A stretch of DNA of 64,000 bases from Knoellia koreensis (GCF_013041615.1 NZ_JABEPQ010000001.1:1046976-1110975); one strand, 5' to 3'; positions 33,510-43,131 are shown, counted from the first letter of the stretch. Numbers and translations are program-made. Notes: a model not told the origin generated them from the sequence alone.

Positions 33510-35333
33510 TCAGCGGACGACCACCCGGGCCTGGTCGTCGACCCGTCGCGTCCAGCCACGCCGGTCGAGGTGCTCGAGCAGCGGCACGGCTACCCGCCGG
33601 GTGGTGCCGAGCGCCTGGCGCGCCTGGCTGAGCGTGAACGGCTGCGGCAACGCGGCCAGCTCGCGCATCGCCCTCGCCGGGCCGTCGGGCAGCAGCACGA
33701 GGTCGGGGCCCAGGCGCACGAGCCGGCCGGCGCGCTCGGCGGCGGCGAGCGCCGCGTTGGACAAGCCGGCCGCCTCCAGGTCGGGTCGCTCGGGTGCCGC
33801 GAACGGCGAGTCGCGCAGCCGCTCCTCGATCGCGCGCAGCCCAGCCTCGGCCGGGCCCAGGTCGTTCGGTTGGTTGTCGGGGCGCACGACTCCGCGGTCG
33901 ATCGAGAGACCGGCCCGCTTCACGACGGCGGGCACCAGCGCTCGGTCGGGGAGGCCGATGGCGTCGGCCAGCGCATTCGGTTGCACACCGGACGCGAGTG
34001 GGTCGGCACGCAGGGTCGCCCGGACGTGGCTGAGCGCAGCGTCGGCCCACGCCGCGAGGGCACCCTCGGCCACCAGCCACTCCCCCATGACGTGTATGCC
34101 GCGTGGCGGACTTCCTTGCGGCACATGGCCTCCGAGCAGGATGAGGTCGCCGGCACGCATGGCACCCCGGCGGGTGACCTCGCGTGTCGGGTCGACCCGA
34201 CCGTCCAGCTTGGCGAGCTCGGCGGCACGGGTTGCCGCCGCACCGCGGCGCGTCAGCGCCGGTGGGTCGGCGTCGAGCACGAGCGCGCCCGCCAGGTCGC
34301 GGGTGCCGGGGTCGCGCACGATGAGACGGTCGCCCGCGACGACGGGCAGGGCGGTGGCCAGCGTGAGCCGCGCGTGGTCGGTACCCAGCGGGCGCAGCCG
34401 CGCCGGAACGGCCGCGGTGCCCACATGCACCACCACCTCGGTCGGCCAGTCACGAGCCCCGAGTCGCACGTCGAGCACCGTGGTGAACCGCCAGGCGCCC
34501 GGCGTGACGGCGACGTCGCCACGTCCCACCGAGTCGGCGGCGAGGCCCCGCAGGTTGGCGGCCACGCGGCATACCGGCGCGGCGTCGGTGACCGTCTGCC
34601 CGAGTGACTCGAGCCCACGCACGGCGACCCGCTGCCCGGCCACCTCGAGCTGGTCGCCGACGGCGAGCGCTCCCTCGGCGAGCGTGCCCGTGACGACCGT
34701 GCCGGCGCCCTTGATGGTGAAGGCCCGGTCGAGCCACCAGCGCACCCGACCCTCGGCGCGCGGGGGCGGCAGCGCCGCGAGCAGCCGCTCGAGAGCCGCC
34801 CTGAGCTCTTCGAGACCCGCGCCGGTGCGCGCCGAGACGGCCACGGCCTCGACGTCGCCCAGGCTCGTGGCGGCGATCCGCGCGCGGGCGTCCGCCAGGG
34901 CGGGCGCAGGGTCGGCCAGGTCGCTGCGGGTCACGACGAGCAGGCCGTGCCGCACGCCGAGGGCGTCGATGGCGGCGAGGTGCTCGCTCGACTGCTGGCG
35001 CCATCCCTCGTCGGCCGCGACGACCACCATGACCGCGGGCACCGGTCCGAGCCCGGCGAGCATGTTGCCGATGAACCGCTCGTGCCCCGGCACGTCGACG
35101 AACGACACCTGCTGCCCGTCCGGCAGCGTGGTCCACGCGTAGCCCAGGTCGATCGTCAGGCCGCGGCGGCGCTCCTCGTCCCAGCGGTCGGGCTCGATGC
35201 CGGTCAGAGCGCGGACCAGGGCTGACTTGCCATGGTCGACGTGACCGGCCGTGGCGACGACGTGGCTGGCCGCCGGCTGCCGAGGCGACGGTGACGTGTG
35301 CGAATTCCCTGTGGTGGAGCGGCTTTTCGACAT
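33510..35333 (-). CDS. selB: Selenocysteine-specific translation elongation factor SelB
   Basis: A 607-residue GTPase that delivers selenocysteyl-tRNA to UGA codons marked by a SECIS hairpin. G1 is GHVDHGKS (residues 30-37), G3 DVPGHERF, and G4 TRSD. EF-Tu-like domains II and III follow, and the C-terminal 250 residues are winged-helix SECIS-binding domains (FTLSQARQALGTTRRVAVPL near the end). The ATG at 35333 has GGAAGGAG eight bases upstream; open sequence before it runs into selC and is not coding. It lies 26 bases after the tRNA-Sec gene in the same direction and close to the formate dehydrogenase that needs it. Confidence 0.95.
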   Translation of the reverse strand: MSKSRSTTGNSHTSPSPRQPAASHVVATAGHVDHGKSALVRALTGIEPDRWDEERRRGLTIDLGYAWTTLPDGQQVSFVDVPGHERFIGNMLAGLGPVPAVMVVVAADEGWRQQSSEHLAAIDALGVRHGLLVVTRSDLADPAPALADARARIAATSLGDVEAVAVSARTGAGLEELRAALERLLAALPPPRAEGRVRWWLDRAFTIKGAGTVVTGTLAEGALAVGDQLEVAGQRVAVRGLESLGQTVTDAAPVCRVAANLRGLAADSVGRGDVAVTPGAWRFTTVLDVRLGARDWPTEVVVHVGTAAVPARLRPLGTDHARLTLATALPVVAGDRLIVRDPGTRDLAGALVLDADPPALTRRGAAATRAAELAKLDGRVDPTREVTRRGAMRAGDLILLGGHVPQGSPPRGIHVMGEWLVAEGALAAWADAALSHVRATLRADPLASGVQPNALADAIGLPDRALVPAVVKRAGLSIDRGVVRPDNQPNDLGPAEAGLRAIEERLRDSPFAAPERPDLEAAGLSNAALAAAERAGRLVRLGPDLVLLPDGPARAMRELAALPQPFTLSQARQALGTTRRVAVPLLEHLDRRGWTRRVDDQARVVVR

Positions 35334-35358
35334 CGGCGCTCCTTCCCGCGAAGACTGG

Positions 35359-35454
35359 TGGCGGAGGTGGACGGGAATCGAACCCGCCAGGCCGAGATAC
35401 TCGGCCTCACCGGTTTTGAAGACCGGGGGGACCACCAGGTGCCCAGACACCTCC
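35359..35454 (-). tRNA. selC: tRNA-Sec (anticodon TCA)
   Basis: 96 bases including encoded CCA. The 5' arm GGAGGTGTC pairs with the 3' end before GCCA; the anticodon loop in GGTCTTCAAAACC gives TCA; a long extra arm (GCCGAGTATCTCGGC) and T-arm GGTTCGATTCC follow. Length and long acceptor and extra arm fit selenocysteine tRNA, and selB lies next to it. Confidence 0.95.
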
Positions 35455-35519
35455 AAGCGCAACGCTATCCGGCCGGCACTGCCGCGGCGCCCCCGACCCC
35501 GCTCACCTACGCTCGAGGC

Positions 35520-35939
35520 ATGACCGAGGCCGCCGCCGAACCCACCAGCCGGGTCGACCTGGTGCTCGCCCGCGCCCGCGCAGACCTGCATCGCCTCACC
35601 CCGGCCGAGGCACTGGCCGCGGCGCGTGACGAGGGTGCGCTCCTCGTGGACACTCGGACCGCCGCGCAGCGTGGGCGTCAGGGTGAGCTGCCCGGCGCGC
35701 TGGTCATCGACCGCACCGTGCTCGAGTGGCGGCTCGACCCGAGCAGCCCGTGGCGCATCCCCGAGGCCATCGCCGGTCGACGGGTGGTCGTGCTGTGCCG
35801 CCAGGGTTTCAGCTCGTCGCTAGCGGCGGCGTCACTGCGCACTCTTGGCATCGACGCGACCGACGTCATCGGCGGGGTGGAGGCGTGGCTGGCCGACGGG
35901 CTGGCGACCCACGACGGACCGGCCGACCTGCGCGAGTAG
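35520..35939 (+). CDS. Rhodanese-like domain protein
   Basis: A 139-residue single-domain rhodanese. The active-site loop is CRQGFSSS near residue 91, with DTRTAAQRGRQGELPGA near 40-56 and VIGGVEAWLADG at the C-terminus. It carries sulfur, or conceivably selenium, as a persulfide on the cysteine. TACGCT six bases before the ATG and no Shine-Dalgarno mark a leaderless start. It is divergent from selC by 65 bases. Its position inside the Sec/formate dehydrogenase locus makes a role in selenium or sulfur supply for that enzyme possible, but such proteins are common elsewhere. Confidence 0.85.
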   Translation: MTEAAAEPTSRVDLVLARARADLHRLTPAEALAAARDEGALLVDTRTAAQRGRQGELPGALVIDRTVLEWRLDPSSPWRIPEAIAGRRVVVLCRQGFSSSLAAASLRTLGIDATDVIGGVEAWLADGLATHDGPADLRE

Positions 35940-36023
35940 CAGTTGGCCCTGCTGCCGTGGGCCCCGTGGCAGTGGGCCCGCCTTGCCGAACCGACGTCGG
36001 GCAAGCCCTAAGGGGTAGCTTGA

Positions 36024-36067
36024 AATGCGAACCTGGGTTGGCGAAATGCCCAACCCAGGTTCGCATT
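36024..36067. terminator. Bidirectional terminator between rhodanese gene and formate dehydrogenase operon
   Basis: Perfect 18-base arms (AATGCGAACCTGGGTTGG and its complement, 36024-36041 and 36050-36067) with an 8-base loop, flanked by a further partial AGGGGT/ACCCCT pairing, lie between convergent genes. Confidence 0.8.
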
Positions 36068-36155
36068 CCAGCTCACCCCTTGGAGTCTCTCGGCTGGCGG
36101 CACCGCCGCCGCACGCGACGGCTCGCTGAGTCCGGAGCCGCGGGAGCGGCCCGGG

Positions 36156-37247
36156 TCAGACCGTCGTGATCGAGTCGTCGGTGATGCCGGCCGCGCGACG
36201 CTCGGCGAGCCGGCGCTTCTGCGGCTCGATCGTGTACCGCGGGTCCTTGGCCGAGTGCAGCCCGGCCTCGAACACCCCGAACCGGGTCAGCGCCGACGCC
36301 GCCATGAGCGCCAGCCCCGACGCGACCGCTGCCGGGCGCCAGCGGCCCCCGACGAGCGTGCCGACGCCACCGGCGACCGCGAGCCGCTCGCTCCACTTGA
36401 GCATCGTGCCGGCCTTGCCGTGGTGCAGCGGCTCGGCCGCGACGGGGTCCATCCGCTGCTCCATCAACCGCATCGCGGTGACGTCACCGGCCACGCCCAG
36501 CAACGCCATCCGGCGGGCCGGGCCGGCCTCCTCCACCGGCGTCGTCACCATGCCGAGCCCGCCGGCCGCGAGGCTGGCGGAGCTGACGAAGACGAACGGC
36601 AGGTCCTTGTGCATGGCGTTCCACGTCGGCGTCGCCGTGTCGGCCAGCAGGACGGCGGTGTATGCCGCGAGCGGAGTCGCGAACGCGGCCGCCTCGAAGC
36701 CGGCCGGGCCCTCGACGGCGCGCAGCACCGGGCGCAGCTTCCCCAGGGGCAGCTTCTCCCCCGTCATCCGGTCGATCTCCGACGCCGCGGCCACACCGAT
36801 GCCCGCGCTGAACGCGCTGAGGATCCACGAGCCCACGCTCATCGGCGAGGTCACCTTGAAGGTGCGCAGCATGTTGTAGAACCGCTCGGGCCGACCGAGG
36901 TCCCGCACCAGGGCAGCGCCACCGACGGCAACCGCCGCCAGCGCACCGAGCCGGGCGTTGCGGCGCAGCTTCGGCCGGTTGCTCAGCTGGGCACCCGCAC
37001 CCAGGAGCCCGGAGCCACCGGCCAGTCCCCCAAGGAACAGGTAGGCCGCGACGTCCTCGCCCCACGGCGCCGGCTTGACCACCGGCCGCCCGTAGTACGA
37101 CGTCGGCTCGACGTCGGGCACCATGAGCATCTCGCGGTTGCCGTCACCGGTGCCGAACGGGCGCCGACGCCGGCCACCGCCACCACCACGCCGGCGTCGG
37201 CGCGGTGGCTCCGGCGGTCGCAGGCTGTCGTACTCGGAAGTGCTCAC
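36156..37247 (-). CDS. NrfD/PsrC-family membrane subunit of formate dehydrogenase
   Basis: About 363 residues: an Arg/Gly-rich cytoplasmic N-terminus, then eight or more membrane helices in the NrfD (polysulfide reductase C) pattern, with AYLFLGGLAGGSGLLGAGAQ near residue 68 and RPERFYNMLRTFKVTSPMSV near 118. The C-terminus (KDPRYTIEPQKRRL) is soluble. It passes electrons from the iron-sulfur subunit to menaquinone. The GTG start at 37247 overlaps the stop of the iron-sulfur subunit gene (GTGA). It is the third gene of the formate dehydrogenase operon and ends at a strong hairpin. Confidence 0.86.
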   Translation of the reverse strand: MSTSEYDSLRPPEPPRRRRRGGGGGRRRRPFGTGDGNREMLMVPDVEPTSYYGRPVVKPAPWGEDVAAYLFLGGLAGGSGLLGAGAQLSNRPKLRRNARLGALAAVAVGGAALVRDLGRPERFYNMLRTFKVTSPMSVGSWILSAFSAGIGVAAASEIDRMTGEKLPLGKLRPVLRAVEGPAGFEAAAFATPLAAYTAVLLADTATPTWNAMHKDLPFVFVSSASLAAGGLGMVTTPVEEAGPARRMALLGVAGDVTAMRLMEQRMDPVAAEPLHHGKAGTMLKWSERLAVAGGVGTLVGGRWRPAAVASGLALMAASALTRFGVFEAGLHSAKDPRYTIEPQKRRLAERRAAGITDDSITTV

Positions 37248-38278
37248 GCGCCCCGTCCTCCTCGTCCCAGGAACGCGACCGCGGCAGCGGCCACCATTCC
37301 CGCAGCGGCCATCGCGGCCCGCTTGTACATCGTCATCAGGTCGGCCGTGCAGACGCGCGGGTCCGGCGGCAGGCCGTAGACCTCGGGCTCGTCCAGCAGC
37401 AGGAACACCGAGCCGGTGCCACCCACGCCGTCGAGCTCGTTGGCGCCGTAGAGCCGCGCCTCGGTCATGCCCTGTGCGTGGAGCTGGGCCACCCGCGCCT
37501 TCGCCTCGGTCACCAGGTCCTCGTGGTCGCCGAACTTGATCGACGTCGTCGGGCAGGTCTTGGCGCACGCCGGCGTCTGGCCGTCGACCAGCCGGTCGTA
37601 GCACAGGGTGCACTTCTGGGCGACGCCCTTGTTGGGGATCGGTGGCTGCTCGCCCTTCTTCTGCCCCTCGCGCGTCGTCGGCGCGGCCGTGCCGTCGCTG
37701 CGACGCTCGACCACCCCGAACGGGCAGCCCGCAACGCACGTGCCGCACCCGTTGCACACGTCGTCCTGCACCACGACCGTGCCGAACTCGGTGCGGAACA
37801 GCGCACCCGTCGGGCACACGTCGAGGCACCCGGCATGGGTGCAGTGCTTGCACACGTCGCTCGCCATGAGCCACCGGAACTCGGGGGTGTCGGGCGGTGT
37901 CGTGTCGACACCACTGAGGTCGCCCCCACTCAGGTCCGTCACGCTCGTGGTGACGTCACGCTCGGAGCGCACCTGCGGCATACCCAGGCTCACGAGGACG
38001 CGACCGGACTCGCGCGCCTCCTCGATCCGCGCCCGGTCCTGCTCGACGAACGCGACGTGACGCCACGTGCTCGCCCCGAGCGACACGGTGTTGTCGTACG
38101 ACATGCCGGTCAGGTCGAGGTCGCCGTCACGCGGGTTGTGGTTCCACTCCTTGCACGCCACCTCGCAGGCCTTGCACCCGATGCAGATCGAGGTATCGGT
38201 GAAGAACCCCTTGCGCTCCTCGTGGGTGTGCCAGTGCGCGTCGGCAGTGGGGTCGGTCGGTCCGCTGAGCTGACCCAT
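37244..38278 (-). CDS. Formate dehydrogenase iron-sulfur subunit
   Basis: About 344 residues of the FdnH/HybA type. Four ferredoxin-like clusters are indicated by CIGCKACEVACKEWN, CKHCTHAGCLDVCPTGA, CNGCGTCVAGCPFGV and CTLCYDRLVDGQTPACAKTC. A C-terminal helix (AAMAAAGMVAAAAVAFLG) anchors it in the membrane. It links the molybdenum subunit to the NrfD subunit. I choose ATG 38278 because AGGAGG lies five bases before it; a TTG one codon earlier is also open. It carries no Tat signal. Confidence 0.92.
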   Translation of the reverse strand: MGQLSGPTDPTADAHWHTHEERKGFFTDTSICIGCKACEVACKEWNHNPRDGDLDLTGMSYDNTVSLGASTWRHVAFVEQDRARIEEARESGRVLVSLGMPQVRSERDVTTSVTDLSGGDLSGVDTTPPDTPEFRWLMASDVCKHCTHAGCLDVCPTGALFRTEFGTVVVQDDVCNGCGTCVAGCPFGVVERRSDGTAAPTTREGQKKGEQPPIPNKGVAQKCTLCYDRLVDGQTPACAKTCPTTSIKFGDHEDLVTEAKARVAQLHAQGMTEARLYGANELDGVGGTGSVFLLLDEPEVYGLPPDPRVCTADLMTMYKRAAMAAAGMVAAAAVAFLGRGGRGA

Positions 38279-38321
38279 CAACGCCTCCTGTCTTCGCTTC
38301 GGTCGACGGTATGCCGCGTGG

Positions 38322-41300
38322 TCACCATCGCGAGAACCCGTCCTCTCCCGAGACCTCGCCGTCGGGGCGCGGCGTCACGGTCTCGGCCTCAGGGTCGGTC
38401 ACCCGCGGCACGTTGTCGGTGTCCACGGTCGCGCCCGCCCGCCGCTGGTAGTCGGCGACGAGGTCGAGCAACGCCTGCCCGCGCGGCCGGCGACCCGCGA
38501 CGATGTCGCACGACCCGGCCTTGGACTCCTGGATCTGGGTGTTCGGGTCCAGGGCCACGCCGACGAGGTCGTTGGCTGCGTCACCGCTGACGACGGCATG
38601 GGTACCGACGCCCCAGTGGTAGGGCAGCCCGACCTGGTGCACGGCGCGCCCGTTGATGGTGAGGGTCTTGACCCGGTCGGTCACCAGCACCTTCGCCTCG
38701 ATCGCCGCGCGGGGCGAGATGATCGTCGCCCAGCCGTTGTTCTCGAGCCCGCGCTCGGCGGCCAGGGCCGGCGAGATCTCGCAGAACATCTCCGGCTGCA
38801 GCTCCGACAGGTACGGCAGCCACCGGCTCATGCCACCGGCCGTGTGGTGCTCGGTCAGCCGGTACGTCGTGAAGACGTAAGGGTAGACCTCGTCACCGCG
38901 GGTGCCAGCGCTCGGCGCGCCCAGGTTGTCCTCGCGCGCGAAGACCACCCTGGTCGGGCTCTGCTGCTGCGGGTAGAGGCTGTTGGCGACCGGCGACTCC
39001 CACGGCTCGTAGTGCGTCGGGAGCGGCCCGTCGACCAGGCCCTTGGGTGCGTAGAGCCAGCCCTTGCCGTCGGCCTGCATGATGAACGGGTCGTCGCCGG
39101 CGAGCGCCTCCGGACCACCGATGTTCGGGTCGGGCCGGGCGCCGGGCGCTCGGTCCTCGGGGAAGTCGGGCACGTCGTCGCCGACCCACTTGCCCTGGTC
39201 CTCGTCCCACCAGATGTACTTCTTGCGCTCGCTCCACGGCTTGCCGTCGGGGTCGGCCGAGGCGCGGTTGTACAGGATGCGCCGGTCAGCCGGCCACGCC
39301 CAGCCCCACTCGTGCTGGCTCGGGCTCGGCCCACCGCCGGGGACGCGCCGCGCCGCCTGGTTGACGCCGTCGGCATACACCCCGGTGTAGATCCAGCAGC
39401 CACCCGCGGTCGAGCCGTCGGTGGCCATCTGGCCGTAGAACGACAACGGTTTCCCGGCGTCGGGGCCACTGACGAACCGGCCGTTGATCTCGGCCAGCAC
39501 CGCCTCGGGATCGGGGTCGCCGTGCCCGTCGACGGGGTAGTCCCACGTCAGCTCGAGCAGTGGGCGGTCCCGCTCGTCCGTGGAGTCGGCAAGCTTGGCC
39601 CGGATGCGCTGGCCCAGCTTGAAGAAGAAGTCGAGCTCGCTCTGGGCCTCACCGGGAGGCGCCAGCGCCTTGTGCCGCCACTGGAGCAGCCGCTGGGTCT
39701 GGGTGAACGACCCGGCCTTCTCGACGTGGGTCGCCGCCGGCATGAAGAACACCTCGGTGTCGATGTCCTCCGTGCGCAGCTCGCCGGAGTCGATCTCCGG
39801 CCCTTCCTTCCACCAGGTCGCTGACTCGATGAGGCTGAGGTCGCGCACGACCAGCCACTTGAGGTGGGACATGGCGAGCCGCTGCTGCCGGCCGTTGGCC
39901 GAACCGACGGCGGGGTTCTGGCCAAGGACGAAGTAGCCCTCGACCTCGTCGGCCAGCATGCCCACGGTCGTCTGGTAGGTGCCGTGCGGACCGGACAGGC
40001 GCGGCAGGTAGTCGAAGCACCAGTCGTTGTCGGCGGTCGCGTGCTCGCCCCACCAGGCCTTCAGCAGGCTGATCGTGTAGGCGTCGGCATGGGTCCAGTA
40101 ACCCTTCTGCCGCTTGGAGGCGATGCCCTCGAGGTAGTCCTCGAACGAGTCGTGGACCCCGACCTTGGGCATCGGCAGGTACCCGGGCAGCAGGTTGAAC
40201 AGCGTCGGGATGTCGGTCGAGCCCTGGATGCTCGCGTGCCCGCGCAGCGCCATGATGCCGCTGCCGGGACGACCGACGTTGCCCAGCAACAGCTGCAGGA
40301 TCGCGGCCGAGCGGATGAACTGCGCGCCGAGCGTGTGCTGGGTCCACCCCGTGGCGTAGCCGAAGACCGTGGTCCGGTCGCGGCCGGAGTTCTGCGTGAT
40401 CGAGTCGGCGAGGTAGGTGAAGTCGTCCTCGCTGATGCCACACAGCTCCTGCACCATCTGCGGGGTGTAGCGGGCGTAGTGCCGCTTGAGCACCTGGAAC
40501 ACCGTGCGCGGGTCCTGCAGCGTCTCGTCGCGCAGCACCTCGGCGTGCTCGAGCGAGGGACCGCCGCTGCCGTGCTCGTCACCGGCAGCCCGGTCGGACT
40601 TGCTCGACCCGTGCTCACCGGCCTGACCGCTCGGCGAGCCGACTCCACCGTCGCCACCGGCCTCGGCGTAGGCCCACGACTGCAGGTCGTACTGCCCCGT
40701 CGCCGGGTCGAAGCCGGAGAACAGGCCGCCGAGCTCCTCGGTGTCGCGGAAGTCCTCACTCACCAGCGTCGCCGCGTTGGTGTAGGCGAGGACGTACTCC
40801 TTGAACCACAGGTCGTTGCTCAGCACGTGGTTGATGAGCGCGCCCAGCAGGACGACGTCAGAACCGGCGCGGATGGCGATGTGCCGGTCCGCGATGGCAC
40901 CGGTGCGGGTGAAGCGCGGGTCGACATGGATCACCCGGGCGCCACGCGCCTTGGCCTCCGACACCCACTGGAAACCGACGGGGTGCGCCTCGGCCATGTT
41001 GCCGCCCTGCAGCACGATGCAGTCGGCATTGGCCATGTCCTGCAACGACTGCGTCGCACCACCGCGACCGAACGATGCTCCCAAACTGGGAACGGTGGCG
41101 GAGTGTCAAATACGCGCCTGGTTCTCGATCTGGATTGCGCCGGCCGCCGTGAACAGCTTCTTGATGAGGTAGTTCTCCTCGTTGTCGAGGGTGGCTCCCC
41201 CGAGCGAGGCGATGCCCATCGTGCGGCGCAGCTTGCGGCCCTGGTCGTCGAGCTCCTGCCAGCCGTTGCGGCGGGACTCGATGAACCGGTCGGCGATCAT

Positions 41301-41672
41301 GTCGATCGCGGTGTCGAGGTCGAGGTGCTGCCAGTCCTTGGCCTTGGGGGCGCGGTAGAGCACCTGCTTCTGGCGACCCGGCGCGTTGACGAGCTGCTCG
41401 CTCGCAGATCCCTTGGGGCACAGGCGTCCTCGCGAGATCGGCGAGTTCGGGTCGCCCTCGATGTCAATGACCTTCTCGTCCTTGACGTAGACGAGCTGGC
41501 CGCACCCGACGGCGCAGTAGGGACAGATGCTCTGCACGACCCGGTCGGCGGTCGCGTTCCGCGGCCGGACCGCTCGGGTCGTCGGGGACGTGACGGCCGG
41601 GCCACGGCCCAAGCTGTCGCCGGAGCGCAACTGCCGAAGGACCGGCCACTCCAAAGGACTCAGACGCGCCAT
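38322..41672 (-). CDS. Formate dehydrogenase catalytic subunit, selenocysteine-containing
   Basis: A 1116-residue molybdopterin oxidoreductase read through an in-frame TGA at 41106-41108 (residue 189). Before the TGA comes the [4Fe-4S] segment CPYCAVGCGQ with RGRLCPKG, and the sequence runs ENQARI-Sec-HSATVPSLG. This matches the NQAR-Sec-H context of known Sec formate dehydrogenases, where Sec ligates Mo or W and the next His is catalytic. After it come FGRGGATQSLQDMANADCIV and GGNMAEAHPVGFQ, and the C-terminal molybdopterin-binding domain. It oxidises formate to CO2. The N-terminus has no twin-arginine motif, so the enzyme probably faces the cytoplasm. Gene order is catalytic, iron-sulfur, NrfD; selC and selB lie just downstream. 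Confidence 0.93.
41077..41093 (-). promoter_or_regulatory. Putative SECIS hairpin in the formate dehydrogenase mRNA
   Basis: Twelve bases after the UGA the mRNA can fold GUUCCCA-GUU-UGGGAGC: a short stem with a GU-containing apical loop and a U near its base, similar to the SelB-binding hairpin of E. coli fdnG/fdhF. No folding program was run. Confidence 0.6.
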
Positions 41673-41756
41673 GGCTCAACACTAGTCAGCGTTCGCCATC
41701 GCGCTAGCCGACCGGGGGTATGCCGCGTGGCGCGGCCGGGACGCCCGTGCGCCGGA

Positions 41757-42152
41757 TCAGCGGACGGCCGGGATCAGCAGGGTCTGGCCGGCGTGAACCT
41801 GGTCGCTTGCCAGGTCGTTGGCCAGCTGGATCTGCGCGACCGCGTCGGCCACCGGGACACCCGGCAGCTGGCTCGCCGCAACCTCGGACAGGGTCTGTCC
41901 CGGCTGCACCGTCGTCGAGTGGTCGATGGTCGTCGCCGACGCGCCGCCGGTGAACAGGGCCACCGCCAGCGCGACCGCTGCGGCCAGCACCGTCAGGGTG
42001 ATCGCGAGCCGGCCGGCCCGCGTCAGCCGGACGCTGCGGCGCGGCTCCACCACTGCGTCGCCGCAGGGCACGGAGGTGAGGTGCGCACGGGCCGGGCGAC
42101 CCGGCATACCTGCCTGGAGCGGGGCGACGTCCCACGCAACTGCTGCACTCAT
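41757..42152 (-). CDS. LysM-domain membrane protein divergent from lexA
   Basis: A 131-residue protein: a basic cytoplasmic N-terminus of about 55 residues, one membrane helix (LAITLTVLAAAVALAVALF, about 66-84), and an extracellular LysM domain (TTVQPGQTLSEVAASQ... ending HAGQTLLIPA) that binds peptidoglycan. GGAGG lies nine bases before ATG 42152. It shares a control region with lexA that contains several LexA boxes. In mycobacteria and corynebacteria the gene next to lexA encodes an SOS-induced division inhibitor or cell-wall hydrolase (ChiZ, DivS). This protein is probably the functional counterpart, restraining division during DNA damage; it has no hydrolase domain. Confidence 0.83.
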   Translation of the reverse strand: MSAAVAWDVAPLQAGMPGRPARAHLTSVPCGDAVVEPRRSVRLTRAGRLAITLTVLAAAVALAVALFTGGASATTIDHSTTVQPGQTLSEVAASQLPGVPVADAVAQIQLANDLASDQVHAGQTLLIPAVR

Positions 42153-42211
42153 CTCGTCCTCCATCGTCAGGGCCGTCGAACAGGTGTCCGACAACCGATC
42201 TGCCACAGTTG

Positions 42212-42273
42212 TAGCACGCGTGTTCGAACCAATCAAGACACGCGTCGAACACATGTTTGGCACCGGTGTTCGA
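42212..42273. promoter_or_regulatory. Cluster of LexA (SOS) boxes
   Basis: The actinobacterial box is TCGAAC-N4-GTTCGA. TCGAACACATGTTTGG at 42245-42260 is a near match. TAGCACGCGTGTTCGA at 42212-42227 and TGGCACCGGTGTTCGA at 42258-42273 each have a perfect right half and an imperfect left half. All lie between the divergent LysM and lexA genes. Confidence 0.75.
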
Positions 42274-42386
42274 AAGCCGTACGCTGTGTTCACACCAGGA
42301 AGCACATCAGAGGGCACCGACAACGCCTCTGGAGCGCCGCCTGACACCGCTTCCACCACGAGGCTGACCTGCAGAAACGAGGAGTC

Positions 42387-43115
42387 ATGAGCGAGGACGA
42401 GGACAACGTCACCGAGCTTCCGCTGCGCGACCGCGGCGACGGCCTGACCCTGCGCCAGTCCAAGGTCCTCGAGGTGATCCGCAACTCGGTGGACCGCCGC
42501 GGGTACCCGCCGAGCCTGCGCGAGATCGGCGAGGCGGTCGGCCTCACCTCCCCCAGCTCGGTCGCCCACCAGCTGTCGACGCTCGAGCGCAAGGGCTACC
42601 TGCGCCGCGACCCCAACCGGCCCCGCGCGATCGAGGTCGTCTCCCCCGACGACCCGGACGCACCCGGGTACCGCGGTGGCGCGAGCGCGCACGACGAGAC
42701 CGCCGAGTTCGACGAGACCGGCATGGGCGACGCCCGCCCCGAGGCCTCCTACGTCCCGGTGCTCGGCCGGATCGCCGCCGGTGTGCCGATCATGGCCGAG
42801 GAGTCCGTCGAGGAGGTCTTCCCGCTGCCCAAGTCGCTGGTCGGCGAGGGCTCGCTGTTCCTGCTCAAGGTCGTCGGGGACTCGATGGTCGAGGCCGCGA
42901 TCTGCGATGGCGACTGGGTCGTGGTCCGGCAGCAGCCGACGGCCGACAACGGCGACATCGTCGCGGCCATGCTCGACAACGAGGCCACCGTGAAGACGTT
43001 CAAGCGCAAGAACGGCAAGGTGTGGCTGCTGCCGCACAACCCCGACTTCGAGCCGATCGACGGCGACCACGCCACGATCCTCGGCAAGGTCACCGCGGTC
43101 CTGCGCCGCGTCTGA
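42387..43115 (+). CDS. lexA: SOS-response repressor LexA
   Basis: A 242-residue repressor. The winged-helix DNA-binding domain covers residues 20-85 ([38 protein letters not shown]). The self-cleavage site is Ala131-Gly132 in GRIAAGVPI. The catalytic dyad is Ser166 (GDSMVEA) and Lys203 (ATVKTFKR). On RecA activation it cuts itself and releases SOS genes, including its own and the divergent LysM gene. The ATG has AACGAGGAG upstream. A large perfect hairpin follows its stop. Confidence 0.97.
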   Translation: MSEDEDNVTELPLRDRGDGLTLRQSKVLEVIRNSVDRRGYPPSLREIGEAVGLTSPSSVAHQLSTLERKGYLRRDPNRPRAIEVVSPDDPDAPGYRGGASAHDETAEFDETGMGDARPEASYVPVLGRIAAGVPIMAEESVEEVFPLPKSLVGEGSLFLLKVVGDSMVEAAICDGDWVVVRQQPTADNGDIVAAMLDNEATVKTFKRKNGKVWLLPHNPDFEPIDGDHATILGKVTAVLRRV

Positions 43116-43131
43116 CCCCACCTTTTCCATT

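Noticed and set aside
41106-41108. TGA in formate dehydrogenase read as a nonsense mutation
   Set aside because: The position is exactly the Sec of known enzymes, and selC and selB are adjacent, so recoding explains it better than decay.
39864-42344. An 826-codon plus-strand frame opposite formate dehydrogenase
   Set aside because: It is the shadow of the catalytic subunit and runs on through the LysM gene; no recognisable domain.
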